Below, one piece after another: positions 36,384-47,589 of a stretch of DNA of 64,000 nt. Within the stretch, counting starts at the first letter, position 1; every line of letters starts with the position of its first letter. The notes beneath the pieces were generated by a model. It saw only the letters and a list, made by a program, of their open reading frames with translations, had not been told where the DNA came from and made no database searches. Source of the DNA: Rhypophila decipiens (taxonomy: Eukaryota > Ascomycota > Sordariomycetes > Sordariales > Naviculisporaceae); assembly GCA_033297075.1 (NCBI GenBank), contig MU858211.1, forward strand, positions 1-64,000, read 5' to 3'. A program made the translations under genes and the position numbers.

Positions 36384-37122
36384 GATCCGTACATTCCTTT
36401 AGCCGGGGTTGGTGGTGTTCGAATCAGTGCTCTAGCATGGAAAAGTAGACGTTAATATACGTCGTAACCCTTGTCTGCAAATCTCGCCAAAGACCGACCC
36501 GGAGTATGCGCGTGACGTGCCAGTGGCTGTTCTATCGGATCCAGCGGCAGCAGGAAACAAGAGGGTTTAAGGAGGCGTCACCACCAATGCCAAAGGTTCT
36601 CTTCGACGACAGAAAAGGCAAGCCACGGCGTCTTCATTTCTTGATGACGGTAGTGGCGAAGGTGTTGAGGTAGGGTAGGCGGCCGTGCCTCTGTAGTCAG
36701 CTTTGTTAGTAGGTGCCACCGTGTGGCACCCCTCTCTAGCTAGGAGGACCAATGGCGTCAGATGTATTTTCTCCTCAACAAAGCAAGTTATCCGCAACAT
36801 TCCCGACTTGGCCTTACGACGAGGGCTTCAGCCAGGCCGTACGGCTTGGCCAGCCCAACCGACCACTATGATGCCTTCATGTTCTCTTTTATTGGGTTTG
36901 GTTGGTTTGTGATCCTCGCAGGTGGCTTGGCCCTGCTCGTCCTTGGTGTCAAGTTCACATGCGTCGTCATATGCTGTCATAACATCGACAACTATATATA
37001 GACCTCTTCCCTCGCTCTTCAGCCTTCATCCAGAATCTCCAATCTGTAAACTCGACACGGAAGATCCTACACGCCAATAAGTCAGAACCCGTTGTATAAC
37101 TCCCTTGGTCCATTATTTTAAA
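36384..37122. other. Divergent intergenic region, no gene recognised
   Basis: 0.7 kb holding the promoters of the O-acyltransferase (minus) and the small protein at 37.1 kb (plus). No supported gene. Confidence 0.5.
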
Positions 37123-37740
37123 ATGCCTATGATACTCGGGATTATTCCTGCGGCTGTCGCCGGCACCGGGGGTGTTATCGCCGGTGCCGCCGCCAAAGCC
37201 GCCTGTGGGGCTGTTCGCGCCGTTGCCAGGGCACGGGGCAAGCAACTTCACAAGGCGCAAGAACATGGGGATGACTGTGAAGGTCATGGGGTATTTATGG
37301 CTGTTCACCCACAAGTTACTACCAATCCCTTGGACATATGCGGTGTTTCCGATGACTACTTTGATGTCTGCTCGCATCAGATTGGGCATCAGGTAATTAG
37401 GGGGGTCCAGATCACTGCCTCTACTCCCTCGCCCGGTGGTAAGAAAAGCACTGACTCGGCTTTCCCTCTCGCTATATCCTTCTTATTATTCCTTTGTCGT
37501 CTGTCCCCTTTTGCCTTGATCGCTAACGCTTTGTCAGAGGCCCGATACGATAACGTCCCGCCGGCCTGTATAGATGTGGTTGTGATCATGACAAATACCT
37601 GCGGGGGTGGAGGGCCTTCCCCGCAGCCTTGTGGTCCCGCTTGCATTCACTACACCGACCTCTCACCCGAACAGTTGGACTTCGTCCTACGCTCATACCA
37701 GCCGCTTACCAACATCAAGCCTCACCGACATGGCGACTAA
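37123..37740 (+). CDS. Small cysteine-containing protein with a frame-neutral intron
   Basis: The ATG at 37123 is the first in frame. A likely 99-nt intron (37439-37537) has a GTAAGA donor, a GCTAACG branch site and a CAG acceptor. Spliced, the protein has 172 residues; unspliced, the frame stays open and gains 33 residues that are strongly hydrophobic. The N-terminus is Ala/Gly/Val-rich and hydrophobic (residues 3-35) and could be a signal or anchor. The rest has several cysteines, including CGVSDDYFDVC and a CGGGGPSPQPCGPAC cluster. I do not recognise the family. Secretion or membrane association is inferred from the N-terminus only. Confidence 0.55.
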   Translation: MPMILGIIPAAVAGTGGVIAGAAAKAACGAVRAVARARGKQLHKAQEHGDDCEGHGVFMAVHPQVTTNPLDICGVSDDYFDVCSHQIGHQVIRGVQITASTPSPGGKKSTDSAFPLAISFLLFLCRLSPFALIANALSEARYDNVPPACIDVVVIMTNTCGGGGPSPQPCGPACIHYTDLSPEQLDFVLRSYQPLTNIKPHRHGD

Positions 37741-38668
37741 TTAGTCACCGGTGATTCTTATCACCGATTTCGGAAGATCCGGGCCCATAGGGGTTTGAGC
37801 TCGATGTGGGTACTACCTTGTGGTAGGTAACACGGGCTTCTTTTCCATCATTCCTTGCATTTATTTCAAGGTGTCCAGAAACAGGAGGATGACGAGGTCC
37901 TGTAGGAGGAGGAGTTCTACCTGCACTGTAGTGAAAGTCATCCTGGACTGTAAGCTCGGGTCTGATTATGGTGCAGACCGATAAGTATGGATCAGGTCTT
38001 TTTTGTACGCAGAAACGCTATAAATACCTGCGCCAAATGAAACTATCTCTCAAGTTAGTTTGGCTTGTATTAGTTCAATCTAAGCTAAAAGGGGGTTCAG
38101 ATTAACTTGAGTTGGCTTCTTTAGAACACTGGTTCTCTCATACTTAGTGAGTCAAAAGATAAAAGAATCAAAAGCTGTAGTAACCGAACTAAGCCCTCCC
38201 CCCACCCCCCGGGGTTGAGAGTAAGCGGAGGAAATGTTGCCGTGTGCATTGTGTGCAACTTACAAATCAGAATATCCATGTTCCTTGACGACCCACAAAC
38301 TTGCCGGGCCTTGGCGAATGAGAAATCGAGGCTGATGATAAATCAAGTAGGGTCATACAGCTGAAGACAGCAAATAATTGCCGCAAGAGTGTCACCACTT
38401 CCTAAAGGCATCGGTGTCTACGTCAATTTTGACTCATTCGGCAAGGATGGGATTCTAGCCAAGAAGTACGATGACGCTCGCTTGGATGGAGCGGACTCTT
38501 TGGCAGAACTTCGGGCTCAACCTACGCCCATGGAGGTATGATCTCGATCATTACGGTAAGACACTATGATACGAGAGACGGAGATGTATAAATAAAGCAA
38601 ACTTCGCCTACTCAAACGTCAAATGTCAAAATCTACCATCTCATCAAAATACTTCGTACTTTATCAAA
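37741..38668. other. Intergenic, no gene recognised
   Basis: 0.9 kb upstream of the imine-reductase-like gene. It contains a short C-rich run near 38195-38213 and no supported gene. Confidence 0.5.
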
Positions 38669-39616
38669 ATGAGCTCCTCACATGCACCGCAAGGAGTCAC
38701 CCTCATCGGCGTAGGCAACATGGGCCTAGCCCTAGCCACGGCCCTCCTCAAGTCCAACCACCGCGTGACAATCTGGAACCGAACACCCACCCGCCCGCAA
38801 GTCCAAACCGCCATTGACCAAGGCGCAGTTCTTGCAATGGATCTAGCCACCGCAATTTCCAAAAACAACATCATAATCGTCTGCCTTCTTGACTACGAAA
38901 CCATCAAGACCAGCTTTAACAGCCTTCCCGACACGGACGTGTTCTCCGGAAAGACGTTGATCAACCTTACCAACGGGACCCTCCAACAGGCGAGGGAGAT
39001 GCAAGCCTTTGTTCTTGAGACTACTGCCCGCGCCAAACAGTACTTTGATGGCGCCATCATGGTTACTCCGCAGATGGTCGGGGGACCGCACAGCTTCCTG
39101 GTCATTAGCGGCGCCGACGACTCGGATGTCAACTCGGTCAAAGACGTCCTCTCACCAATTGGTCGAGTGCAATACCTAGGCAGCGACATCACGGCCGCAT
39201 CTCGGTTCGATCTCGCGGCGTTGGCGTCCATGTATGGCATGTTCTCTGGGGCTTTTGTCGGAATGGGACTCCTGAAACGTGCTGGCACCTCTGATGATGG
39301 GAATGACAAAAACACAGCCACAATCGGGCGGGTGATAAAGGAAGACATAGTCCCGTTCCTGACGGCACTGGTCCCTTATCTGGGATTAATCGCCGGGTCG
39401 TGGGATGAAGAAAAGTGGGAAGAGAATCTGGGAAATCCGGTCGGGATGCAGCTGCAGGGGGTGAGGAATATCAATGCCGCTTGTCGGGAAGAAGGTGTTG
39501 ATGGTGGAGAGATGTTGGATGGACTGGCCGACTTGATGGCGAGGGTCGTGGAGAGGTACGGAAGTGATGCTGGTATTGCTGGTGTTGGAGAGTTTCTCTT
39601 GAAAAGCTGGAAATAG
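38669..39616 (+). CDS. Imine-reductase-like NADPH-dependent oxidoreductase
   Basis: A single exon of 315 residues. The N-terminal Rossmann fold has GVGNMG (residues 14-19) and the NADPH-selecting WNRTPTR after the second strand (Asn37, Arg38, Thr39). The segment NLTNGTLQQAREM and the long interdomain helix with FDLAALASMYGMFSGAF match imine reductases and related beta-hydroxyacid dehydrogenase family members rather than 6-phosphogluconate dehydrogenase itself. These enzymes reduce cyclic imines to amines, or beta-hydroxy acids in related branches. With a PKS and an oxoamine synthase in the same window, reduction of a cyclised imine is an attractive role, but it lies 23 kb from the PLP enzyme. 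It stands alone, with 0.9 kb of sequence upstream. Confidence 0.85.
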   Translation: MSSSHAPQGVTLIGVGNMGLALATALLKSNHRVTIWNRTPTRPQVQTAIDQGAVLAMDLATAISKNNIIIVCLLDYETIKTSFNSLPDTDVFSGKTLINLTNGTLQQAREMQAFVLETTARAKQYFDGAIMVTPQMVGGPHSFLVISGADDSDVNSVKDVLSPIGRVQYLGSDITAASRFDLAALASMYGMFSGAFVGMGLLKRAGTSDDGNDKNTATIGRVIKEDIVPFLTALVPYLGLIAGSWDEEKWEENLGNPVGMQLQGVRNINAACREEGVDGGEMLDGLADLMARVVERYGSDAGIAGVGEFLLKSWK

Positions 39617-39856
39617 TTTTGGGGTATCATTGGCCAATTTGTTACAACTACTATAGCTATTCTGAGTTGTCTCGTAGGATGCTATCTAGATATACAATTC
39701 ACCGAGATACCAGGCAAAGCTACATTGAGCTACCATCCCCAGGGCGAATAAGCCCGTAAGAATACCGCCAGATACGCACAAATCAGCCCGCAAGCCACCT
39801 CATATTACTCTAGTAGCATGACCACGGGTCATCCGTAGTTGCTAGATGATTTCTAT

Positions 39857-40390
39857 CTAGCAAAATGGTTGACATACAGTTCTTCGCTAAATGTAGGAGA
39901 AAGAGAAGGCGGCGGCGGTTAGCTAGGGCTCAAGTATCGGTTTATTTGCAGATATTCATTGCAAAACTTCAAAAGGACCAAGGAGAACCCGAGACTTACG
40001 ATCGCGCATCTGATAGAGGTAATGCGATCCGCCCATGCTCCATTTCCATCGTGTAGGGTGTCGTCAATTTGGGCGTCGTATCTAGCGCCCTGGCAGCTGG
40101 CATGTCTAGAAGAGAGAGAAGTGAGCTGCTTGTTTGTGGCGGAGACCATGGACAAGCTGAACTTACTCGTAAAACCCGCATACCCACTGGGCCCGGTTGA
40201 TGACTTCATAGGAGCTGATCGCATCGTTCCGATTGTTCCCCAAATTGGCTAGAGCATTGGGTAATGGAAATTAGTTTCTGACTTATTTGAAGCATCTGGA
40301 ATGTTATGTTTTCTAAACAACACTTACCAAGGCACTGGCCGAGAACACAGCCATAGCCGCGAAGCAGACCAAGGACTTGAGGGTAAGCAT
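39857..40390 (-). pseudogene. Beta/gamma-crystallin-like secreted protein, broken paralogue
   Basis: Four exon-like blocks lie at 40390-40328, 40248-40167, 40105-40000 and 39886-39857. Blocks 2 and 3 are 82 and 106 nt, exactly the lengths of exons 2 and 3 of the intact paralogue at 41.5-42.4 kb. They encode the same motifs (NDAISSYEVINR, SCQGARYDAQ, WADRITSIRC), and the last block ends in the same Pro-Phe-Cys. Block 1 keeps the signal peptide (MLTLKSLVCFAAMAVFS) but lacks about 65 codons. It ends one frame off, so canonical splicing does not connect the signal peptide to the domain. The deletion joins two sites sharing TGCC. An unusual donor could rescue it, so pseudogene status is likely, not certain. 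Confidence 0.65.
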
Positions 40391-41553
40391 GTTGTAGGCG
40401 GCCATCTCGTCTGTTGCAGTGACTTGATGCTTGCTGGACGAAGAAGGGAAAAGAAAAACTGTCTTGAGATGAAGGATCCAGTCTTTATACGTCCCAAGTC
40501 CTCCCCTTTTCTGCCTCCATAATATTGTAAATCCCTGGGATGATTCTTAGCTTGGTAGCGAAATCCACGTCATTCCCACTTTCTGTACCTCGGGCCCACT
40601 CCCACCTTTAGAGTAGCGAGTAATACACACAAAAAACGTAAAGACAGAGGTTGAACTTCAACAAGTACCAGCTTCTACAAGCCCTAGATATCTTTCCCAT
40701 TTGTATTACTACTTTCCTCTTGTTTTTCTTGCTCTATTGCCGCATTTCGCCTTCAACTTCATGTACGAATTTGACAATGAAAGTAGGGAAGAACCTCATA
40801 CCCGTGGCATGGGACTGGGGGCATGTGTGCAAGTGGAAACACCAGAGGGCGCCGGAATGGCGGGGTAGCCGGCTACCGAACCCGCCGTGTCACCATAACG
40901 GGTGGATAGGATGGATCTTTTTATGCGATAGTCCAGATCATCAAGGAATAGTCTCGGCGAATATACAATCCTTCGCCTGATAATGGATACGGTCTGGAAC
41001 ACAAACGTCGGTGAAAGCCAACGCGCGGTCAACAATTTTACATGGCCAGGTAAATTGGAATACGACCCCGGCCCCGAGTGGTGACATGACTGCATATTCA
41101 ACTACAGCGCATGTTCCGATTTGACAAAGGACCCAGGGGCTATGAATCACGCTGTCGTTTGCTCGGACGAATGCCAGCTCGAATGTAATACCTTCCTCCT
41201 TTGGCAGGTACTACACAAGCATGACTCGACTATCGCCAGGTGATCTGCGACACTAAAAGGTGTGGGGCTACACCGACTTGCTCGTATTCTTAGTGAAGCA
41301 ATGGTAAAAGAGTACAACCGCGGAAGAGAGTAGTGAGCAGATTCCATAACTTCTGCTGGTCACGACTTGGGCAGAAAGGAGATGAGAACAGGATATACCC
41401 GCAACGATTGTTTGACTGCTGTTGTTATTGTATCCTCCCCTTCGTAATAATCCCCATTATGGCAGGGCATGTTGTCACCAGAAAATTGTACCTGGCCTCG
41501 GATTATGCACATGACGTGAATGTTGTTTAGCTTTCTGATCCACAAAATACCGT
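40391..41553. other. Intergenic between paralogues, no gene recognised
   Basis: 1.2 kb between the two crystallin-like copies. Frames seen here (for example 40796-41101, minus) have no motif. Confidence 0.5.
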
Positions 41554-42366
41554 CTAGCAAAAAGGAGCACCGCAGCCGCCACCATTCCCCGGACTCCACT
41601 AAATGTGAGAGAGACAGTAATCAGCTAGCGGTTCAAATTAAAAGATAGTTGTTGCTCAACCTCGTAAACTACATCCAACTGGTAGGTACTACCAGATAGA
41701 TGGCAAGAACAAGGACTGATTGAGATGCTGGATTCCAGAGAAACAAGATGGACAAATCAAAGTTGGAACTTACGCGCCAGCATTTGATAGAGCTGATACG
41801 GTCCGCCCACTGCCCACCGCCGTCGTGGAGGGTGTTGTCGTATTGCACGTCGGTAGAGGCGCCCTGGCAACTGACATGCCTGAGAAGAAAACTTAGCATA
41901 ATTCCTGGCAACTCGAGTTGGTAATGCAGGGAGGGGGAGAGCAGCCTTACTCGTAAAAGACGCAATACCATTCGGATCGGTTGATGACTTCGTAGGAGCT
42001 GATGACATCGTTCCACTCCGTGCCCATATTGCCTACATGTGCAAGTGATCTCAGTTTTCGACATGTTTACCAAGCGCAAAAGATGATAGTTTTCTACATG
42101 TAGGTGCACTCACCAAGGCACAGGCCGTCTCGAAGACCGAACGTGAGGCAGTCGCCTTGGAAAAAGTGATTCTTGCAGACCCTGACGCTGGCAATATCAT
42201 CTCTAGCCTCGACGACGCCTCGGGTCTCGATAGCGATCGCTTCTGCTGCTGAGATGAAATCGGTGCTGGTCTGATTTGGGTTTGGCGAAGGCCCAGGGGC
42301 AGGAGCGGCAGTGACCGAGAAGACCGCCATGGCGGCGAAGGTGACCACGGATTTGAGCGTGAGCAT
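41554..42366 (-). CDS. Beta/gamma-crystallin-like small secreted protein, intact paralogue
   Basis: Four exons (42366-42114, 42032-41951, 41879-41774, 41598-41554) join in phase to 161 residues. A signal peptide (about 1-20) and a Pro-rich spacer precede two crystallin-type Greek-key-like motifs. The first is VRVCKNHFFQGDCLTFG with WNDVISSYEV. The second is WYCVFYEHVSCQG with WADRISSIKC. The C-terminus is Gly-rich and ends in Cys. Small fungal secreted proteins with this fold are often antimicrobial or stress-related, but the function here is unknown. A partial duplicate lies 1.2 kb downstream in the same orientation. The spliced-out last intron (41773-41599, 175 nt) is longer than the others; its final exon rests on agreement with the paralogue's ending. 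Confidence 0.78.
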
Positions 42367-43200
42367 TTTGAGGAAAAAGCTATCCGCCTATTGACCTGGT
42401 GCTTGCTGGGTAAAGAGAGAGACAAAACATGGTGTGGTCGAGAGGAGAGAATCATTTCTTATATCCTTTTTGTGTCCTTGTTACAAGTCTGCGGCCAAGA
42501 CAAGGACCGCACGGATCAAATATGAGCGCGTCGGTGAGCATGCCAAAGGATTCCGGGGTGATGGGATGCCCCTAAGCCATCAACAAAAAGAGACTGTCTA
42601 TACGAAGCTGAGCAAGGGTAGACTCCACTGACAACTGCCAAGAGAGTAAAAGTAACTTCCTCTGATTGGACATACCTGTCGATGCCAAGATGGGCCATGG
42701 TCAGCCCGAACTATAGTCAGCATGGAGTTACATGATGGCCCGAAAGCTCACAGGCATAGTCTACCGAATAGTCAGTTCTTGGTATTTGTCTGCCTAACCC
42801 TATATCCAGAGAATGGTACTCTGTCCATGCTCAGATATAGTATACCGACTACCGACCCGCCTTATCACCGTACCAAGGGGGAAGAGTGGTTATCTATGCA
42901 GTAGTGCTGAGACCAAGAAAATAGTGACGGCCGACAATGATCCTTCACAACGAGCCAAGCTGAGGGTCAGCTAAGGCCGGGAATTCAGGACTTGATAGCG
43001 AGTTTTCCCATGGCAAGGCGTCTCCTACAAAGCTAGCGTAACAATTCCAGATAAAGCATCGATTTTTTGGGATCCAAAAACTGGATTTGTGAAATGATCG
43101 CCTACCTGCTCTTGTATCCGCTCGTTCGAGAAACATGATCAGTTCCTTTGCTTAGCTTCTGCGAATTCCCCTCGCAAACCAAGTGTTTGGAATATTTTGC
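42367..43200. other. Intergenic, no gene recognised
   Basis: 0.8 kb between the crystallin-like gene and the amidase 3' end. Only short shadow frames. Confidence 0.5.
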
Positions 43201-45466
43201 TTATCCCATTACATTAGGCCCGACGGAGACTTCCATAGGCCGCCCACTTTCCATTAGAACCTTCTCAATGAAAGCCATCAGGGCACAATCGGAACCTGAA
43301 TATTGTGTTAGTTGGGCTTTTAGTGTTGATTTCTCTTGCAATATTGTCTGCCGACCAGGTGAAAAGAAACTTGCCTTCTGGTCCGAAAAACGACACGGAA
43401 AGAGGTTGTTCAATGTGGGCACCAGTGACTGGTGATACCCGGGACAAGCTTCCGACTGGGATGAGTAGTTAGGGCATCAACAAGACTGTTGGGGGAGAGC
43501 AAGGTGGGCAAACTCACTTGGAACCACAACCTGAGGAAGGCCGCCCAGAAACGAGTAAACATCCCTCAGAAAACCAAACCCTTGGAGTGAATAGCCGCTT
43601 TTCTCCGGTGGCCTACGTTATTGTTGGATACATGTAAGTGAAGAGCATCCGACACTTTAGTGGGGAAGGAATAGCACATACGCATCATAGATATCTCTGT
43701 ACTGAGGCTCGGGGTTACCTGCGGGGAGGATGAGGATGGTCTTGTCGTCATTGAAGACGTGCTCGCGAAGGAATTTCCGATAAGAGTCCTGTTCTGCGCA
43801 TGCGGCTTGGAATTGTTCAAGTGTGAGTCTTGATCCGAGGTCCCACTTGAATCGAACCATTGGGTTCGCATATGGCTCTCTCCCCTTGTCCTCTTTGAAG
43901 GCAGTCCTGAAAGGGAGGTTATTCTGATAGGAACCAGTGAGCTGGATATGGGCCAGTGTTGTCGCGAGGAAGTCAGCCAAAGATGTATTGTCTGGCGCTC
44001 CAGCTTTCTCGTCCCATGAAGCAGACACATCGAATGACGCTCGCGGCTGCCCTATCACCTTCTCCACGTCTCGGATGAATGCTTCCAGCTTGAGCCCCGA
44101 ATCGTCTGGGTAGTCGCCAAAGTGTTCGGGCGCATAGAGCAAACGCTGAGGCTGTAGGGTACGTTGCTTTGTGTACCAATGACCGCCAAAATGCTTGAGG
44201 CCGTGGATATGCCGGGAGAAGACGCCGGCCGTGTCAAGGCGGGACGAGACGGGAATGATGCCGACCAGATCCACGATTCCAAATGTCGGCCGAATCCCGA
44301 ATATACCTTGACTTGCAGCAGGGCCGACCATGCTCCCAAGCGTGTCTGTACCAATCGTGTAGTCCAACCAGGAGTAAGCAGCGAGAGCGGCTGCACTGCC
44401 AGTGCTGCTCCTATCTGGGTCCAGATATCCATCCCCGCGGGGATTAAACGGACAAGAGTAGTCGACCCAGTCTCCTGCGTGCTCTCCGGATGCGAACTGG
44501 GTCGTTTTGGTCTTTCCGACAATGACTGCTCCAAGCTTGATCAAGCGGAGGATTATTTCAGCCGTTTCGTCTGCAATGCCAGTAAACGCCTGATAGTCCC
44601 GGGACGAGGCGCTTGTAGGGGTGCCGGCCAGACGGCAGACATCTTTGACGGCAACTCGCCGTCCGCGAAGAGGGTATTCATCACTAGGGGGGTCATAGTA
44701 TAGTCTGGATGGGACAGGAATGAGGTTTCCAAGCGTCTGATGAACCGGCTGCTATGTTAGTCGGTAGCAGAGTCGCCTCTGGACAGTTGGACTTGGGACA
44801 TAAGCCGCATGCAGATAACCAGAAATATTCCATAAATGACTTTCCAGTCTGTAACATTCAACACATGAAATTCCCTTCGTCTTCTTTTCAAATCATTACC
44901 GCTGACAATAACTGTACAGGACAAGGGAGGAACCGTGAATAATGATAGTTGGAACCTACAGGCTACCGGGGAGTTGGACCGGGTCTCGCCGTATCTTGCG
45001 TGACACCAAGCATGAATGCCAGGTGGATGTCCTCGTAGAGGCGGTAGATCCTATAAATAGCCGAGTCACGGAGGTAATAAGGGCCTGAATGTAGCACCTG
45101 CGAGTCTGCAGGCTTGATTGTATTTGTGAAGGGGGGCCGAAGTGGCCTTGTGTGCACGTCCGTTGCACTTGTCTTTGACCGCGAGCGCGGGCTGACGAGA
45201 GTGTCGTAGAAGAAGTGCTCGTTGACGACATCGTCATTGGTCAACATTCGAGCCTTCTCAGTACTTACATCGAGGTTTTGGTTCGGATCCCCAAAGATGA
45301 CGGTGAGGGGCCCTTCTCTCTCGTCGGCCTCCCTAAGAGAACCGCATGCAACGACATCTGTCAAAAGGTTCGCGCCGCCGATGATGAATTGGACGGCGTG
45401 TTGGGAAGGGGAGATGGCATGATTCTTGGAAGAGTGTGAGGGAGCCTTTTGAGAGACGGCCATCAT
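43201..45466 (-). pseudogene. Amidase-signature protein with N-terminal scytalone-dehydratase-like region; in-frame stop
   Basis: Five exon blocks (45466-44960, 44748-43682, 43612-43518, 43455-43375, 43295-43201) give a 614-codon model, the size I expect for this fungal amidase subgroup. The N-terminal 165 residues include HSGPYYLRDSAIYRIYRLYED, typical of its leader domain. The amidase core has RRVAVKDV (catalytic Lys), DRSSTGSAAA (Ser pair), and YTIGTDTLGSMVGP. The C-terminal VSFFGPEG...DCALMAF closes the fold. A TAG at 44965-44963 falls two codons before the only donor that keeps phase (GTAGGT at 44959), so exon 1 reads into a stop. The fourth intron uses a GCAAGT donor (GC-AG). Either the gene is broken by a nonsense change or an unrecognised splice avoids it. 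Intact members hydrolyse amides, with unknown natural substrates. Confidence 0.7.
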
Positions 45467-46749
45467 GTTGAGTTCGAGTTCTTGCCTGGACTGCAGCAAA
45501 CAAGTTCGACTGAGGGAAGATAGTTCAAGAAAGGGGACTGGGAAAATGAGAGGGACGGGTGCTGCGGGTTAAACAGCTGGACGAAGGTCACAGGGCGGTC
45601 AAGTCTTGTTACAGGTCTTCTTTCATCGGATAACTCGGACGAAGACGACTGTCTAGAGTGGAAATTTCACGAAACCTTGGGCGAACTCGCCGGCCACAGC
45701 CTGATCAAAACAGGGCGTACCGCTACCTCGGCCGGGTCTCCTTCGTCGGCTGTCGGCCTCCCGCGTCTCTCGTCCCACCAGAGCAGCCAATACCGCCAGG
45801 GCCGAGACACGGGCTCAGCGATGCCGCACCTCGTGTCACTGCAAGCAAAGTACCGAGCCATGTCAGACGAACTCCCGGTTCCGACCGACCTGTGGGTGGG
45901 AGCTGTTTGCCTATGCTCCGTGGACTAACCACGCAGGGTTGGTGCCGTGACAAGGGGTAGCCGGGTTATGGATACTTGGTCGGTTTGGTTACTTGGTTGG
46001 TTGCCTAGTTCTCTCATGATTGGTTCTTAGTGACAAGCCTCTCCTATCTATCACACCCACTCGGCCATATCGGACTGAAGACTTGAGGGGTTTGCCCGGC
46101 CAGGTTGGAGCTCGTCTTACTTAAAATACTCTCCAGCTTCTCTTTGCGTTCTCTTCAGGTTCTCTTAAGGCCTTTGACTTGATCGTATATCAAAATGTCC
46201 ACCATCCTCTCAGAATTAACCCGTCGGAACCCCGAGGTTGACGACATTTACGCCCGGAAAGGTGCAAATACTATAAAATGGTTGAGTTGCCTGAGGTAGA
46301 ACAGACATATGTGCTGCCCGAATCTTGCCCTCAGCCATTTCCTAATTCGTGAGTGGGCCGATGCTGCTGCTGCTTTAACATGTGCAGTGGGTGTGCAGTG
46401 TGTGTGCGGATTTCCTATGCCTTATCTCAAATTTCTATGCCACTCACGTTGTTCATATCTATCTGTTATAGGCGACTAATCAGACGTAACCTTCACCCCC
46501 CTTGTTAGTTCAGCTCCCTCGTCGGACCAATGATAAGATGGAGCACCACCGCTACGGCGCTCAATATTAGATGCGCCCAGCCGATAATCCAGCTGCAGTC
46601 CTTCTGGTTTGTCCGCGTGTATCCAATTATCTACACAAAAGAAAGGAAAAAAACCGCGCACTGATTATACATGTGGTACCGTGATGTGGCCTGGAGCCCT
46701 TTTAAAGATACGAGCACGTGCTCTACATTTATGCGGTTCAATTTCCATC
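45467..46749. other. Intergenic with one orphan exon-like frame
   Basis: 1.3 kb. A 34-codon frame starts at an ATG in good context at 46197 (MSTILSELTRR...) after a CT-rich leader and is followed by possible donors, but no continuing exon could be read. It may be a gene remnant. Nothing else supported. Confidence 0.4.
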
Positions 46750-47589
46750 ATGAGCGTCTTCATCTTCCTCTTTACATCTTTTACACATCTCTTTCATCCA
46801 CCACACGACGACCACTTGTATTATGAAGCCCATGGTGCGGTTACATATGCGCGGCTATTGCATTTGCTTGTCGTTTCGAGCGTGTGCTTGTGGCAATCGA
46901 GCCAGGGCGTCGACAACTACCCTTTTTCATCTATCGAGGACGAAAGCTACTATCTTGAACGGACATCATGTGTTCAAGATTGCATTTATGGATATCCCCC
47001 AACTGCGACTAACGAGCTAGACGTAGAGGAGAGCCTCGGCTGCTCAGATGTCTTGTGCGTCTGCGGGTCATCGGACGACGCGCACGATATACTCAAAACT
47101 TGCGTGTGGAACAACTGCAGCGGCCGGCACGGTAGAGGTACTACCCGCCAGGCGAATGCGATTTCGGTATATGATCGGTTTTGCAGCAGCATGCTGGCGA
47201 AAGTAGGTAGTGGCTGGGAAGAGGCAACAACCACCTCGACCATCGGGTGTAAGTTCCACCTGTCCCTATACTGAAAAGCACCTGCTTTGGTTTTATCCCC
47301 TCTTTGCCCCTGTACAATTTCTTTTCGGGGCCTATCCCAGTCACAATATCTCTAGGTCGTGGGTAGTTATACCAACCGCTCCCCTCTCTTTGTGCAAGAC
47401 TCGCGGCTGACCTTCCGTTCGGCTCTCCGTAAAGACCCTACGCCTCCACCTCCGAGCGTGGGCGGACCAACAAAAGAGGATACAGAAGGGAAAAAAAGCA
47501 ATGCTATTGCTCTTGGTTGCGGGATAGGAATCGGATTGCCAGCTACTCTGGCTACTCTATACCTGGTATTTTGTCGGGCCCGGCCTTAG
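46750..47589 (+). CDS. CFEM-like cysteine-rich protein with C-terminal membrane segment
   Basis: Two exons (46750-47248, 47399-47589) give about 229 residues. Eight cysteines follow the CFEM layout: C-x3-C, then C-S-D-V-L-C-V-C with the conserved Asp, then CVWNNC and a final FCSS. Threonine-rich, Pro-rich and charged linkers lead to a single hydrophobic segment near the end (AIALGCGIGIGLPATLATLYLVF). CFEM proteins bind heme or act at the fungal surface or in host contact; a membrane-anchored surface protein is the likely form. The N-terminus is uncertain: a second start at 46823 in another frame would give a better signal peptide only with a frameshift. The acceptor at 47398 was chosen because it alone restores phase with a GTAAGT donor. 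Confidence 0.65.
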
